Translations under genes and position numbers: made by a program
Shown here: positions 52,299 to 60,884 of the stretch, piece by piece
Numbering within the stretch: position 1 is the first letter of the stretch
Layout: the number at the start of each line of letters is the position of its first letter
NCBI RefSeq assembly: GCF_902506095.1
Contig: NZ_LR733293.1
Location: 4,351,169-4,415,168, forward strand
Origin: Arthrobacter sp. 9AX
GTDB taxonomy: Bacteria; Actinomycetota; Actinomycetes; Actinomycetales; Micrococcaceae
Reading direction: 5' to 3'
Length of the DNA: 64,000 nucleotides
Notes under the pieces: model-generated
What the model was told of the DNA's origin: nothing
The model's database searches: none
What the model saw: only the letters and a program-made list of their open reading frames with translations

Positions 52299-54254
52299 AT
52301 GCCAGCGAACATCCCGGCCGTCGTTTTCGTCGGCGGCGGACCCCGCACGGCCGGAGTGCTGGAGCGGCTTGCGGCCAACCGTGCGGAGCTGTTTGACGGG
52401 CCGCTGGAAATCCACGTTGTTGAGCCGCACGTTCCGGGCTCGGGCCGCATCTGGCGCTACGACCAGCACCCGGGCCTCCTGCTCAATTCAATGGCAGCGG
52501 ACATCACCATGTTTACCGACTCTTCCGTGGCCTGCGAGGGCCCGGCCGGCCAAGGACCCAACCTGGCCGAGTGGGCGGCGGGGGTCCTGGACGGCTCGAT
52601 CACCGATGTGCCGGACTTCCCCCGCAGCCTGCGTGAACAGCTCCGCTCGCTCACAGGCGTGTCCTTCCCCACCCGGCAGATGCAGAGCCAGTACCTCGAG
52701 TGGTTCTTCCGGCGGGCAGCCCGGTCGCTGGGCCGAAACGTCACGGTCCACCGGACCACCGCCGTGGCCATCGAGCAGGTTGTCGGGCCCGCAGCAGGAC
52801 CGCCCGCCTACCTCGTGGAGCTGGCCAACGGCCGGACGCTGCGGGCCGACATCGTTGTCACTGCCCTGGGGCACACAGACTCCCGTCCTGACGCCGCCTC
52901 TGCGGCCTGGGCCGACTTTGCCGGGCGCCACGGCGGCTACCACGCGGCCCCCAGCTACACCACCGACGTCGACTACTCACCCCTTGGCCCCGGCGAGGAC
53001 GTCATTGTTGCCGGCATGGGCCTGGCCTTCGTTGACCTCCTGGTCCTGCTGATGGAGGGCCGCGGGGGGCGGTTCGTTGAAACGCACGACGGCGGGCTCC
53101 GCTACCTTCCGTCGGGCCGGGAACCAAGGCTGTGGGCTGGTTCCCGCCGGGGGGTGCCGTACCACTCGAAGATTTCAACGGCCCTGCGGGGCGAGGCGCC
53201 GGGGCCCCTGCGGTTCTTTACCGCGGCCGCGGTAAATGCCCTGCCGGTGCAGTATGGCGAACTGGATTTCCGCCGGGACCTGTGGCCCCTGATCGCCAAG
53301 GAGGCCGGGTACGGCTATTACCGCGAGCTGCTGACGGGAAGCCCCGACCGCGCCGCCATGGGCTGGGACGAATTCTCTGCCCGGTACGCGGACCTCGCCT
53401 GGTACAGCGCCGCCCGGGAGGCCCTGGTAGCCGCGGCCGTTCCGGATGCTGGCCTCCACCTCGACCTTGAGCGGCTGGACCGGCCCTTCACCGGGCGCAG
53501 CTTAGCGGGCCACCAGGAGGTGCAGGAGGCGCTGGTTGCGTACATCGAGCACGATCTTGCCCTCCGGGACAGTCCCGACCACCCCGAAACCCAGGCCCTT
53601 TTCCTTGCCCTGCTCCACGTCTACATGGAGGTGGGCCGGGTGGTCCCGCCGGAGCGCCTCAACGCCAGGTCCCAGCAGACCGTCCATGGCTGGTGGCACG
53701 GGTTCTTCAGTTTTGTGGACTCCGGACCACCGCCGCACCGCCTGCGCCAGATGCTGGCGCTGCACCGCGCCGGGCTGCTGCACTTCCTCGGTCCGGACCT
53801 TGAGGTGGCCGCCGATGAGTCCACCGGGCTGTTCCACGCCGGCTCACCGCGGTCAGGAACCTCGGTGGCGGCCAGGGCCCTGATCGAAGCCAGGCTGCCC
53901 ACGACCACCGTGGCGCGGTCGCTGAACCCGCTGCTCGAGTCGCTGCACAAGACCGGGCTGGGCACCGAACAGCAATTGCTGACCGCTGACGGGATCCATT
54001 CCACGGGCAAGCTGCTGATCTCGGCGGGGCACCAGCTCGTGAACGCCGAAGGGGAGCCGCAGGCCGGCCTGTTCGGCGTCGGTCCGGGCACGTCGGGCTG
54101 GGGCGCGGGGGCGTTTGCCCGGCCCGGCACCAACGCCGCGCCGTTCCGCGAGAACGATGCCCTCGCCCGGAGCGTCCTCACCCTCGCCCGTGGCCACCAC
54201 GCAGAACATTCCTCCACCCTGTCCACTGAACCAGCCGCCGTCGGAAAGAATTGA
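52299..54254 (+). CDS. FAD/NAD(P)-binding protein (PF13454 type)
   Basis: A 651-residue flavoprotein-like enzyme. The N-terminal dinucleotide fold reads AVVFVGGGPRTAGVLERL; later come LNSMAADITMFTD, DIVVTALGHTDSRPD and DVIVAGMGLAFVDLLVLLMEG, a second nucleotide-binding region. The end GLFGVGPGTSGWGAGAFARPG is typical of this monooxygenase-like family. AGGAG precedes the ATG. It is divergent from the ABC/monooxygenase operon and 3 bp upstream of a GNAT gene. The reaction is unknown; it may be an accessory oxidoreductase for the same substrate. Confidence 0.85.
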   Translation: MPANIPAVVFVGGGPRTAGVLERLAANRAELFDGPLEIHVVEPHVPGSGRIWRYDQHPGLLLNSMAADITMFTDSSVACEGPAGQGPNLAEWAAGVLDGSITDVPDFPRSLREQLRSLTGVSFPTRQMQSQYLEWFFRRAARSLGRNVTVHRTTAVAIEQVVGPAAGPPAYLVELANGRTLRADIVVTALGHTDSRPDAASAAWADFAGRHGGYHAAPSYTTDVDYSPLGPGEDVIVAGMGLAFVDLLVLLMEGRGGRFVETHDGGLRYLPSGREPRLWAGSRRGVPYHSKISTALRGEAPGPLRFFTAAAVNALPVQYGELDFRRDLWPLIAKEAGYGYYRELLTGSPDRAAMGWDEFSARYADLAWYSAAREALVAAAVPDAGLHLDLERLDRPFTGRSLAGHQEVQEALVAYIEHDLALRDSPDHPETQALFLALLHVYMEVGRVVPPERLNARSQQTVHGWWHGFFSFVDSGPPPHRLRQMLALHRAGLLHFLGPDLEVAADESTGLFHAGSPRSGTSVAARALIEARLPTTTVARSLNPLLESLHKTGLGTEQQLLTADGIHSTGKLLISAGHQLVNAEGEPQAGLFGVGPGTSGWGAGAFARPGTNAAPFRENDALARSVLTLARGHHAEHSSTLSTEPAAVGKN

Positions 54255-54257
54255 ACC

Positions 54258-54881
54258 GTGACCGCAGAACCTGACACCAGGTGCCAGCCGCTGGGTACCG
54301 GGCATCAGTCCCCCGATGCCGGGCACCAGCCCCTCGACGCTGCCCGCCCGCCACTTGGCACCGGACCCCGGCCGTTGGACCCCGCCGCGCTGACGGTCCT
54401 CAGTCTTCCCATGCACGATCCCCGGGTCCGTCCGCTGCTGGACGAGCTCGCCGTCGAATACGACACCCGTTATGGCGACATGTTTGGCCGCGAGGGAGCG
54501 GCGGAGGAACTGAACCGCTACCCTGCCGAAGAGTTCGCGGGACCCGGCGGGGCGCTGCTGGTGATCCAGGAGAACGGCGGATCCATCGCCGGCGGAGCGT
54601 TCCGCCGTTATGACGAGCACACCGCCGAGTTGAAGCGGATCTGGACGCATTCGGCCCACCGCCGCCGCGGCCTCGCCAGGCTGGTGCTGGCCGAGCTGGA
54701 AGCCTTGGCGGTGCGCCGCGGGTACAGCCGGCTCTACCTCACCACAGGACCGCGCCAGCCCGAAGCCAAGTACCTTTACCTGACCACCGGCTACCAACCG
54801 CAGTTCGACCTGGACGCCGACCCGGAGACCATCAAGTTCCTCGCCTTCACCAAGGAACTTTCCGGACACCCGCAGAACTGA
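54258..54881 (+). CDS. GNAT family N-acetyltransferase
   Basis: A 207-residue protein whose C-terminal part (about 50-200) is a GNAT acetyl-CoA-dependent transferase: RIWTHSAHRRRGLARLVLAELE carries the acetyl-CoA loop (R/Q-x-x-G-x-G/A, here RRRGLA). The first 50 residues form a proline-rich, degenerate repeat (QPLGTGHQSPDAGHQPLDAA) not seen in most family members. GTG 54258 follows the FAD gene by 3 bp; an internal ATG at 54411 would give the bare domain. In Bacillus S-succinocysteine breakdown, an N-acetyltransferase acts first, so this gene fits such a pathway; the link is inference. Confidence 0.82.
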   Translation: MTAEPDTRCQPLGTGHQSPDAGHQPLDAARPPLGTGPRPLDPAALTVLSLPMHDPRVRPLLDELAVEYDTRYGDMFGREGAAEELNRYPAEEFAGPGGALLVIQENGGSIAGGAFRRYDEHTAELKRIWTHSAHRRRGLARLVLAELEALAVRRGYSRLYLTTGPRQPEAKYLYLTTGYQPQFDLDADPETIKFLAFTKELSGHPQN

Positions 54882-54917
54882 CGGTGTTCCCGCCCGCACG
54901 TGGCGCGGAGCCGCGGC

Positions 54918-54923
54918 TAAGCT
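54918..54923 (+). promoter_or_regulatory. Candidate -10 box of the HerA-like gene (leaderless)
   Basis: TAAGCT ends 6 nt before the ATG at 54930, with no Shine-Dalgarno. Confidence 0.45.
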
Positions 54924-54929
54924 AACCGC

Positions 54930-56678
54930 ATGGCCAACAAAACCACAGCAGAGAAGCTCGCCACCATCCAGAAGGGATACACGCTGGAGGGGGCCGCCAT
55001 CGAACTGGGCGCCGCCATTGTGGACGGCGAACTCCACAAGGAGGCACAGGTCCGCCTGCCGCTGTCCATGATGAACCGGCATGGCCTGGTGGCAGGTGCC
55101 ACCGGCACCGGCAAGACCGTGACGCTGCACATGATGGCCGAACAGCTGTCCACCGCCGGTGTCCCCGTCTTCCTCGCGGACATCAAGGGCGACCTGTCCG
55201 GGCTGGCCACGGCGGCCGCCGGAAATGACAAACTCAAGGCCCGCACCGACAGCATCGGACAGGCCTGGCAGGCCAGGACCTACCCTGTGGAGTTCCTGGC
55301 CCTGGGCGGTGACGGCAACGGCGTCCCGGTCCGGGCCACGGTGTCCTCCTTCGGGCCCATCCTGCTCTCGCGCATCATGGAGCTCAACGACACCCAGGAA
55401 TCCAGCCTGCAGCTGGTGTTCTACTTTGCGGACAAAAACGGCCTGGAACTGATCGACCTGAAGGATCTCAGGGCCGTCATCCAGTTCCTCACGTCGGCTG
55501 AGGGCAAGGACCAGCTGGAAGAGCTTGGCGGGCTGTCCAAGGCCACCGCAGGCGTGATCCTGCGCGAACTGGTGAATCTTGAAGCCCAGGGGCTGGAAAA
55601 ATTCTTTGGCGAACCTGAGTTCGATACTGCCGAGCTGCTGCGAACCGCCCCGGATGGCCGCGGTGTGATCACCTGCCTGGAACTGCCCACCCTGCAGACC
55701 AAGCCCATGCTGTTCTCCACGTTCCTGATGTGGCTCCTCGCCGACCTCTTCGAGGACCTGCCCGAGGCCGGCGACCTGGACAAGCCGAAGCTGGTGTTCT
55801 TCCTCGACGAGGCCCACCTCCTGTTCAACGGCGCCTCCAAAGCGTTCCTGGATGCAATCACCACCACGGTCCGGCTCATCCGGTCCAAGGGCGTGGGAAT
55901 CTTTTTTGTCACCCAGACCCCCAAGGATGTCCCGGCTGATGTCCTGGGCCAGCTGGCCAATCGGGTGCAGCATGCCCTGCGCGCGTTCACGCCGGAGGAT
56001 GCCAAGGCACTCAAGGCTACGGTCTCCACCTTCCCGGTGAGTGACTACGACCTCGAAGAGACGCTCACTTCCGCGGGCATCGGCGAGGCCGTTATTACCG
56101 TCATGAACGAGAAGGGCGCTCCCACCCCCGTGGCACTGACCCGCCTGCGTGCCCCCGAATCCGTGATGGGGCCCAGCGAAGAGGAACTGGTGCGCAGCAC
56201 TGTGGCGGGTTCTGACCTGCTGGGCAAGTACGGCACGTCCGTGGACAACCCCTCGGCGTACGAAAAGCTCACCGGGAAGGCGGCGGCCCCCACCGGGCCG
56301 GCCGCCTCCGGGCAGCCTGCGGTTCCCTCGGGCGGCGGCGTTTCCGGCGGTGGTGTTTCCGGTTACAGCACGGGCGGCAGTCTGGACGTGGACGCCGAGG
56401 CCCGGCGCATCGAAGAGGAGATCCTCGGCCGGCCCAGCAGCAGGCCCGCCCCTTCCACCGGGACCAGCACGCCCCGCACGCGGGAAGAAGCACCGCAGGC
56501 CCGGCAGCAACCGGCACCGCAAGGCGCCGGCGGCGGGATGATGGGCGACCTGGGCGGTGTCCTCGGCGGGGCGCTCGGCGGCGGGTTGAAGAGCATGGCG
56601 AGGTCCATCGGAACCCAGCTGGGACGCGAGCTGCTGCGGGGTGTTTTCGGCACGTCGTCCCGGCGCCGCCGCCGCTGA
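54930..56678 (+). CDS. HerA/DUF853 helicase-like ATPase (YjgR type)
   Basis: A 582-residue P-loop ATPase of the DUF853/YjgR group, related to HerA helicases. Walker A is GATGTGKT (56-63), Walker B is LVFFLDEAH (about 290), and IFFVTQTPKD is the sensor-type segment after it. The C-terminal 130 residues are Gly/Pro/Ala-rich and end with a run of arginines (SSRRRRR), perhaps for nucleic-acid or membrane contact. A DNA-translocation role is usual for HerA, but YjgR-like proteins lack a clear function. It has its own likely leaderless promoter. Confidence 0.88.
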   Translation: MANKTTAEKLATIQKGYTLEGAAIELGAAIVDGELHKEAQVRLPLSMMNRHGLVAGATGTGKTVTLHMMAEQLSTAGVPVFLADIKGDLSGLATAAAGNDKLKARTDSIGQAWQARTYPVEFLALGGDGNGVPVRATVSSFGPILLSRIMELNDTQESSLQLVFYFADKNGLELIDLKDLRAVIQFLTSAEGKDQLEELGGLSKATAGVILRELVNLEAQGLEKFFGEPEFDTAELLRTAPDGRGVITCLELPTLQTKPMLFSTFLMWLLADLFEDLPEAGDLDKPKLVFFLDEAHLLFNGASKAFLDAITTTVRLIRSKGVGIFFVTQTPKDVPADVLGQLANRVQHALRAFTPEDAKALKATVSTFPVSDYDLEETLTSAGIGEAVITVMNEKGAPTPVALTRLRAPESVMGPSEEELVRSTVAGSDLLGKYGTSVDNPSAYEKLTGKAAAPTGPAASGQPAVPSGGGVSGGGVSGYSTGGSLDVDAEARRIEEEILGRPSSRPAPSTGTSTPRTREEAPQARQQPAPQGAGGGMMGDLGGVLGGALGGGLKSMARSIGTQLGRELLRGVFGTSSRRRRR

Positions 56679-56728
56679 CGGGTATCGCCGCCCGCTGGCT
56701 CAACTGCCGTCGTCGGGCGGTTGGCAGG

Positions 56729-56734
56729 TAACGT
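56729..56734 (+). promoter_or_regulatory. Candidate -10 box of the next gene (leaderless)
   Basis: TAACGT lies 7 nt before GTG 56742; it supports that start over the upstream TTG at 56721. Confidence 0.4.
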
Positions 56735-56741
56735 ATTGAAC

Positions 56742-57740
56742 GTGCAGATGAGTCAAGCGTTGGTGAGGATAGCGGCCGGATGGCTGCTGGGCCTCATGCT
56801 TGCCGTGGCCGCTGCGATCGTTGCGGTGAACCTGGTGAACAACACGGTGGCGAGCCCGCAGCAGCCGGTGCGTGAGTATTTGGATGCGCTGCAGAGCGGC
56901 GACGGCGGCAAGGCGCTGGGGCTCCTGCGGGCCACGGTGCCGCCCAGCAACGCCGCCATGCTGGACGGCACCGCGCTGCAGACGGCCGCGTCCCGGTTGG
57001 CGAGCGTCAGCATCGGCGAGGCCGAGGAACGGCCGGGCGGCCAGGTGATGGTCCCCATGGAATACACCATCGACGGCAGCCGGCTCCGCACGGAGTTCCA
57101 GCTGCAGAAGACCGGGACCGAGTGGCTCTTCTTCAACACCTGGGCATTTGTCCCGTCCCGGCTGCCCACCGTTGACATCTCGGTGGTCAATTCCCACGAG
57201 GCCACCATCAACGGTGTGGACGTCAACATGCCCTCCGGCCGGAACTCCTTCGCGGTGTTCTACCCGGGCGAGTACGAGGCCACCGTCACCGGAGAGTACT
57301 TCTCTGCCCCTGTCACCCGGGCCACCGTTACCGCCCGCGACGTCCCGGTGGCGCCGCTCAACCTGCTGACCCAGGCCACGGACAACCTGAAAAAGGACGT
57401 GGCGGCGAAGGTCAAGGAATTCCTGGACGGCTGCGCTGCCCAGGCGGTCAAGGACCAGAAGCTCCAGCCCGACTGCCCTTTCTACTACGCCAGCAACAAC
57501 CGCGTCCAGGACGGCACTATCAAGTGGTCCGTCACGGAGTACCCCAACGTCTCCATCGAACCGTTCGACGGCCGCTGGGTGGTGGCCCCGCTGGATGGCA
57601 AGGCCAAGGTGGTGGCCCTCCAGCAGAACCTGTTCACGGGTGCCTGGTACCCGCTGGATGAAGAGGTGGACTTCAGCTTCACCACCCGGCTGGACGTCTC
57701 CGGCGACACTATCAAGGTAACCCCGGTCCTGAGCTTCTAG
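56742..57740 (+). CDS. Membrane-anchored protein of unknown function
   Basis: A 332-residue protein not assigned to a named family. It has one N-terminal membrane helix (about residues 9-30) and then a soluble extracytoplasmic part: a small helical region (QQPVREYLDALQSGDGGKALGLL) like the DUF4878/NTF2-type lead of lipoprotein-like stress proteins, a beta-rich middle (EYEATVTGEYFSAPVTRATVTARD) and a C-terminal strand region. Two cysteines near the centre (DGC, DC) may form a disulfide. GTG 56742 is preferred because of the -10 spacing. The neighbours give no clue. Confidence 0.6.
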   Translation: MQMSQALVRIAAGWLLGLMLAVAAAIVAVNLVNNTVASPQQPVREYLDALQSGDGGKALGLLRATVPPSNAAMLDGTALQTAASRLASVSIGEAEERPGGQVMVPMEYTIDGSRLRTEFQLQKTGTEWLFFNTWAFVPSRLPTVDISVVNSHEATINGVDVNMPSGRNSFAVFYPGEYEATVTGEYFSAPVTRATVTARDVPVAPLNLLTQATDNLKKDVAAKVKEFLDGCAAQAVKDQKLQPDCPFYYASNNRVQDGTIKWSVTEYPNVSIEPFDGRWVVAPLDGKAKVVALQQNLFTGAWYPLDEEVDFSFTTRLDVSGDTIKVTPVLSF

Positions 57741-57784
57741 GCCTCCTCCCGGACTGGCCCACTTTTGGATACCTGCCGACAGGT

Positions 57785-58666
57785 TTACCAGCCACGCCGG
57801 AGCCAATTGTGCTGATAACTGGGCTGGTTTGTTTGAGGCCACCGCAACGAACCCCATCTAAGAACCTCGCGGACCTGCGTCAGGACGGATTCCGGCGCGT
57901 GAACAACGTCGTCGTAGAAGAACCTAAGCACGGGTAGGCCCTGCAGAATCGCCGAGTTGTCTCTGCGCCGGTCCTTCTTGAACTGCCTTGCTTCGAGGTG
58001 GAAGGCGAGCCCGTCTATCTCCACGATCAGGAATCCCTCCAACAGGAAGTCCACGCGCCCGATGCCGTCGATCCACACTTGGGTCTCGGTAAGTATGCCG
58101 GCTTCCCGAAACAGCACTCTTGCCAGGGTCTCGAGAAGCGAGTCTGCGCCACACTCGATTTTGGACACCACGTTCCGCGCCTGGCCGCACCTGCTTCCGT
58201 GGAGGTGGCGGAGAAGATATGTCGGATCGATGTCTCCGCGGTTGCAGGCACTCTCCACCATCACCAGGGATTCGAGTTCCGGCAGGCACAGCAGTGCGTG
58301 AAGCAGGACATCGGGAAGTGCTGCCAGAGTCCGATGCCGGGCTGGCTGTGTCAGGGCAACACGGTGGCTGACACACCGGGCTGCACTCCGGCCGTTGCTT
58401 TGCCAGTAGTGGGGCCGCCCAGGTGATCGAAGCTGCCACAGTCCGTATGCCGGGGCGGCAGATACGCAGGTAAGGAGACCTCGGGCGCGTCCCGCGGCCA
58501 CCAGCTCCGCGTCGGCGTCGGGGACGGCCAGGAGTCCTCGCTCCAGCCGAAGCACCTGGCCGCGCCGGACTGCAAGCCGAAGGTCCGCGTCAGTGGCACC
58601 TGCGGCCAGCACATCCCTCCGCAGCAGTACTCCACCAGCTGACCTGAGGATCTCCGTTGGGTCCAT
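57785..58666 (-). CDS. AbiEi-like antitoxin domain / DUF559 endonuclease-fold protein
   Basis: A 293-residue protein. The N-terminus (about 1-90) is a winged-helix AbiEi antitoxin-type domain (GGVLLRRDVLAAGATDADLRLAVRRGQVLRLERGL). The C-terminal part (about 175-275) is DUF559, a Vsr/PD-(D/E)XK-like nuclease fold: Glu in ETLARVLFREAGI, then GRVDFLLEGFLIVEIDGLAFH with the D and ExD metal ligands, followed by a conserved arginine pair and IRFF-like VLRFFYDDV. No toxin partner lies next to it. It is common as a lone gene in Micrococcaceae; function unknown. Confidence 0.8.
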   Translation of the reverse strand: MDPTEILRSAGGVLLRRDVLAAGATDADLRLAVRRGQVLRLERGLLAVPDADAELVAAGRARGLLTCVSAAPAYGLWQLRSPGRPHYWQSNGRSAARCVSHRVALTQPARHRTLAALPDVLLHALLCLPELESLVMVESACNRGDIDPTYLLRHLHGSRCGQARNVVSKIECGADSLLETLARVLFREAGILTETQVWIDGIGRVDFLLEGFLIVEIDGLAFHLEARQFKKDRRRDNSAILQGLPVLRFFYDDVVHAPESVLTQVREVLRWGSLRWPQTNQPSYQHNWLRRGW

Positions 58667-58769
58667 CAGGCAACAATTACTGATGACCCGGCCTGCCGGC
58701 AGCCTTATGCAGGGCTATGTGGACAAGGTGAGCCCAACTTGGCCCAGTTTTGGGGTGGGATCAGCAAAG

Positions 58770-58814
58770 AAGTGGCCCGGTTTCCTCCTCCAAACGTGGA
58801 AACTCGGGCCACTT
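58770..58814 (-). terminator. Terminator of the NHL-thioredoxin operon
   Basis: AAGTGGCCCGGTTTCC ... GGAAACTCGGGCCACTT with one bulge, 19 bp past the stop of the minus-strand gene. It shares the AAGTGGCCC core with 34259. Confidence 0.7.
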
Positions 58815-58832
58815 TGCATCGACGGCGGCGGG

Positions 58833-60884
58833 TCAGTCCATGCCGCGGAGGTCCAGTACCAGCTCGGTATCGCCGTCGGCCTGCAGCAGCACCGGGATGC
58901 CCCAGTCCTGCTGGTAGAGGTGGCAGGCAGCGTGGTCCGGGATGTCGCCGTCCTCGGTTTCCGGGCCGTCACAGGCCGCTGCCCGCGCAGTGATGTGCAG
59001 GACGCCTTCGGGAACCTCCGTGGAAAGCTCGAGCGTGCGGAGCAGCCCCACCGAGGTGCCGCCGCCGGACACCAGCAGCTCAGGAGGCGTGGACGAGATC
59101 TTCAGCTGGGTGGGATCGCCCCAGCGGTCATCCAGCTTCTGTCCGGTAGGGGCTGTGAAGCGGACCGTGAGCTCCAGCGGGCCAGGGGCAACCGGGCTCT
59201 TGGGCCGGTGCGTCTGGGACGCGCCCTCATCCACCTGCTGGGCTTCCTTGGGAATGGGCACGTACACGAGCTGGTGCTGGTTCGCCTCCACCACCACCAG
59301 GAGCGGTTCCGAACCGGCGGACTGGGTGTGGTCCACGATCACGTCCGAAGGTTCGAGCAGGCCGCGCGCCAGCGTGGAGACCGTGCCGTTGGACGGATCG
59401 TAGCGGCGGACGGCACCGTTATAGGTGTCGGCGATGGCCACGGAGCCGTCCGGCAGGACCGTCACGCCCAAGGGGTGCTGGAGCCGGGCGTCCGCGGCGG
59501 CGCCGTCCCGGAAGCCGAAGTCGAACAGGCCCTTGCCGACGGCGGATTCCACCGTAACAGCCCCGTCATCGTCAACTACGAGCTTGCGGAGCGCCGACGT
59601 CTCGGAGTCAGCAACCCAGATGTTCCCCTCCGCGTCCTCGGCAACGCCTGACGGCTGGGCGAACCAGGCTTCGTGCGCGGCGCCGTTCAGCAGGCCTTCG
59701 AGTCCGTTGCCCGCAACGATCGCAACAGCACCCGATACGGGATCGAAACTGAAGATCTGGTGCGTCCCGGCCATGGCCACCACTACGGCGTTGAGCTTGC
59801 GGGACCAGACCAGGTCCCAGGGCGAGCTCAGGGACACCTCGAGGGGGTGCCCGCCCAGCAGTCCGGTGAAGCCGACGGCGTCCTCGTCAACGCGGGCAGG
59901 ACCGGTTTCCAGCAGCCGCTGAACGCCGTTGCCGGCCACGGTGAGGGCCTTGCCGTCCGTGAGCGAGAGGCCGCGGAGGCGGTGGTTGACCGAGTCGGCA
60001 ATGACGACGTCGTAGCCAACCTTGGCAGCCACGTCTTCAGGCAGCAGGACCAGGCCCTGGGGCTCGTTGAACTGGGCCGTGGCAGTATCACCGGCCGAGG
60101 GGCCATCGGAATAGCCCCTGACACCGGAACCATAGGTGGCCAGGACGGTCTTGAAGTCGGTAGCCAGTTCCACCAGGCGGTGGTGCCCGGTGTCGGTGAC
60201 CAGCCACGAACCATGCGTTGCTGCGCCGTTGGAGGTCGGGCCCGAGGCCGAACCGGACGCCGCGGCACCTGCCGCCGTGCCGCCGTCGGACGTTTCCTGC
60301 ACCTCAGCCGAACCGCGGCCAGCGGGCAGGAAGAGCGCCTTGCCGGGGAAACGCAGGGTGCCGGAGCTGGGCTCGGGGGCAACGTAGGGCCCGGAGCCGC
60401 GGTGCAGTGTGCCCTTGGCTTCGTGCTCTGCGATGAGCTCGGGGATCAGGACCGCGAGGCCGTCCGCGTGGCCTTCGCCGGAGAGGTGCGCCACGATGTA
60501 GCCCTCGGGGTCGATGACCACCAGGGTAGGCCAGGCGCGGGCGGTATAGGCCTTCCAGGTCTCCAGTTCCGGGTCGTCCAGGACGGGGTGGTGGATCTCG
60601 TAGCGTTCCACTGCGGCGGCGAGGGCCACCGGGTCCGCCTCGTGCTCGAACTTGGGCGAATGGACGCCCACGGTGACCAGGACGTCGGAGTACTGCTCCT
60701 CAAGCGGCCGCAGTTCGTCCAGGACGTGCAGGCAGTTGATGCAGCAGAATGTCCAGAAGTCCAGCAGCACGATCTTGCCGCGGAGGGCTTCGAGGTCCAG
60801 TGACCTCCCACCGGTGTTCAACCAGTTGCGGCCCACCAGTTCGGAGGCTCGGACCCGGGCGTGGGTGCGTACGGTTTCGCTCAT
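58833..60884 (-). CDS. NHL-repeat thioredoxin family protein (NHLRC2-like)
   Basis: A 683-residue protein. The first 170 residues are a thioredoxin fold; the redox site is DFWTFCCINCLHV (C48-x-x-C51), and WPTLVVIDPEGY is a strand of the same domain. About 210-570 hold NHL propeller repeats (VADSETSALRKL, PLGVTVLPDGSVAIADTYNGAVRRYD), followed by a beta domain. No signal peptide or membrane segment is visible, so it is probably cytosolic. The start overlaps the CopD-CtaG stop (TGATG). Being coupled to a copper/oxidase assembly protein, it may have a redox role in that pathway; this is inference. Confidence 0.88.
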   Translation of the reverse strand: MSETVRTHARVRASELVGRNWLNTGGRSLDLEALRGKIVLLDFWTFCCINCLHVLDELRPLEEQYSDVLVTVGVHSPKFEHEADPVALAAAVERYEIHHPVLDDPELETWKAYTARAWPTLVVIDPEGYIVAHLSGEGHADGLAVLIPELIAEHEAKGTLHRGSGPYVAPEPSSGTLRFPGKALFLPAGRGSAEVQETSDGGTAAGAAASGSASGPTSNGAATHGSWLVTDTGHHRLVELATDFKTVLATYGSGVRGYSDGPSAGDTATAQFNEPQGLVLLPEDVAAKVGYDVVIADSVNHRLRGLSLTDGKALTVAGNGVQRLLETGPARVDEDAVGFTGLLGGHPLEVSLSSPWDLVWSRKLNAVVVAMAGTHQIFSFDPVSGAVAIVAGNGLEGLLNGAAHEAWFAQPSGVAEDAEGNIWVADSETSALRKLVVDDDGAVTVESAVGKGLFDFGFRDGAAADARLQHPLGVTVLPDGSVAIADTYNGAVRRYDPSNGTVSTLARGLLEPSDVIVDHTQSAGSEPLLVVVEANQHQLVYVPIPKEAQQVDEGASQTHRPKSPVAPGPLELTVRFTAPTGQKLDDRWGDPTQLKISSTPPELLVSGGGTSVGLLRTLELSTEVPEGVLHITARAAACDGPETEDGDIPDHAACHLYQQDWGIPVLLQADGDTELVLDLRGMD

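Noticed and set aside
53853..56522. 889-codon minus-strand open frame opposite the FAD, GNAT and HerA genes
   Set aside because: It spans three well-supported genes on the other strand and has shadow-like composition.
57740..57785. Short hairpin ACCTG-CCGA-CAGGT between convergent genes
   Set aside because: A 5-bp stem without T-run is too weak to call a terminator.
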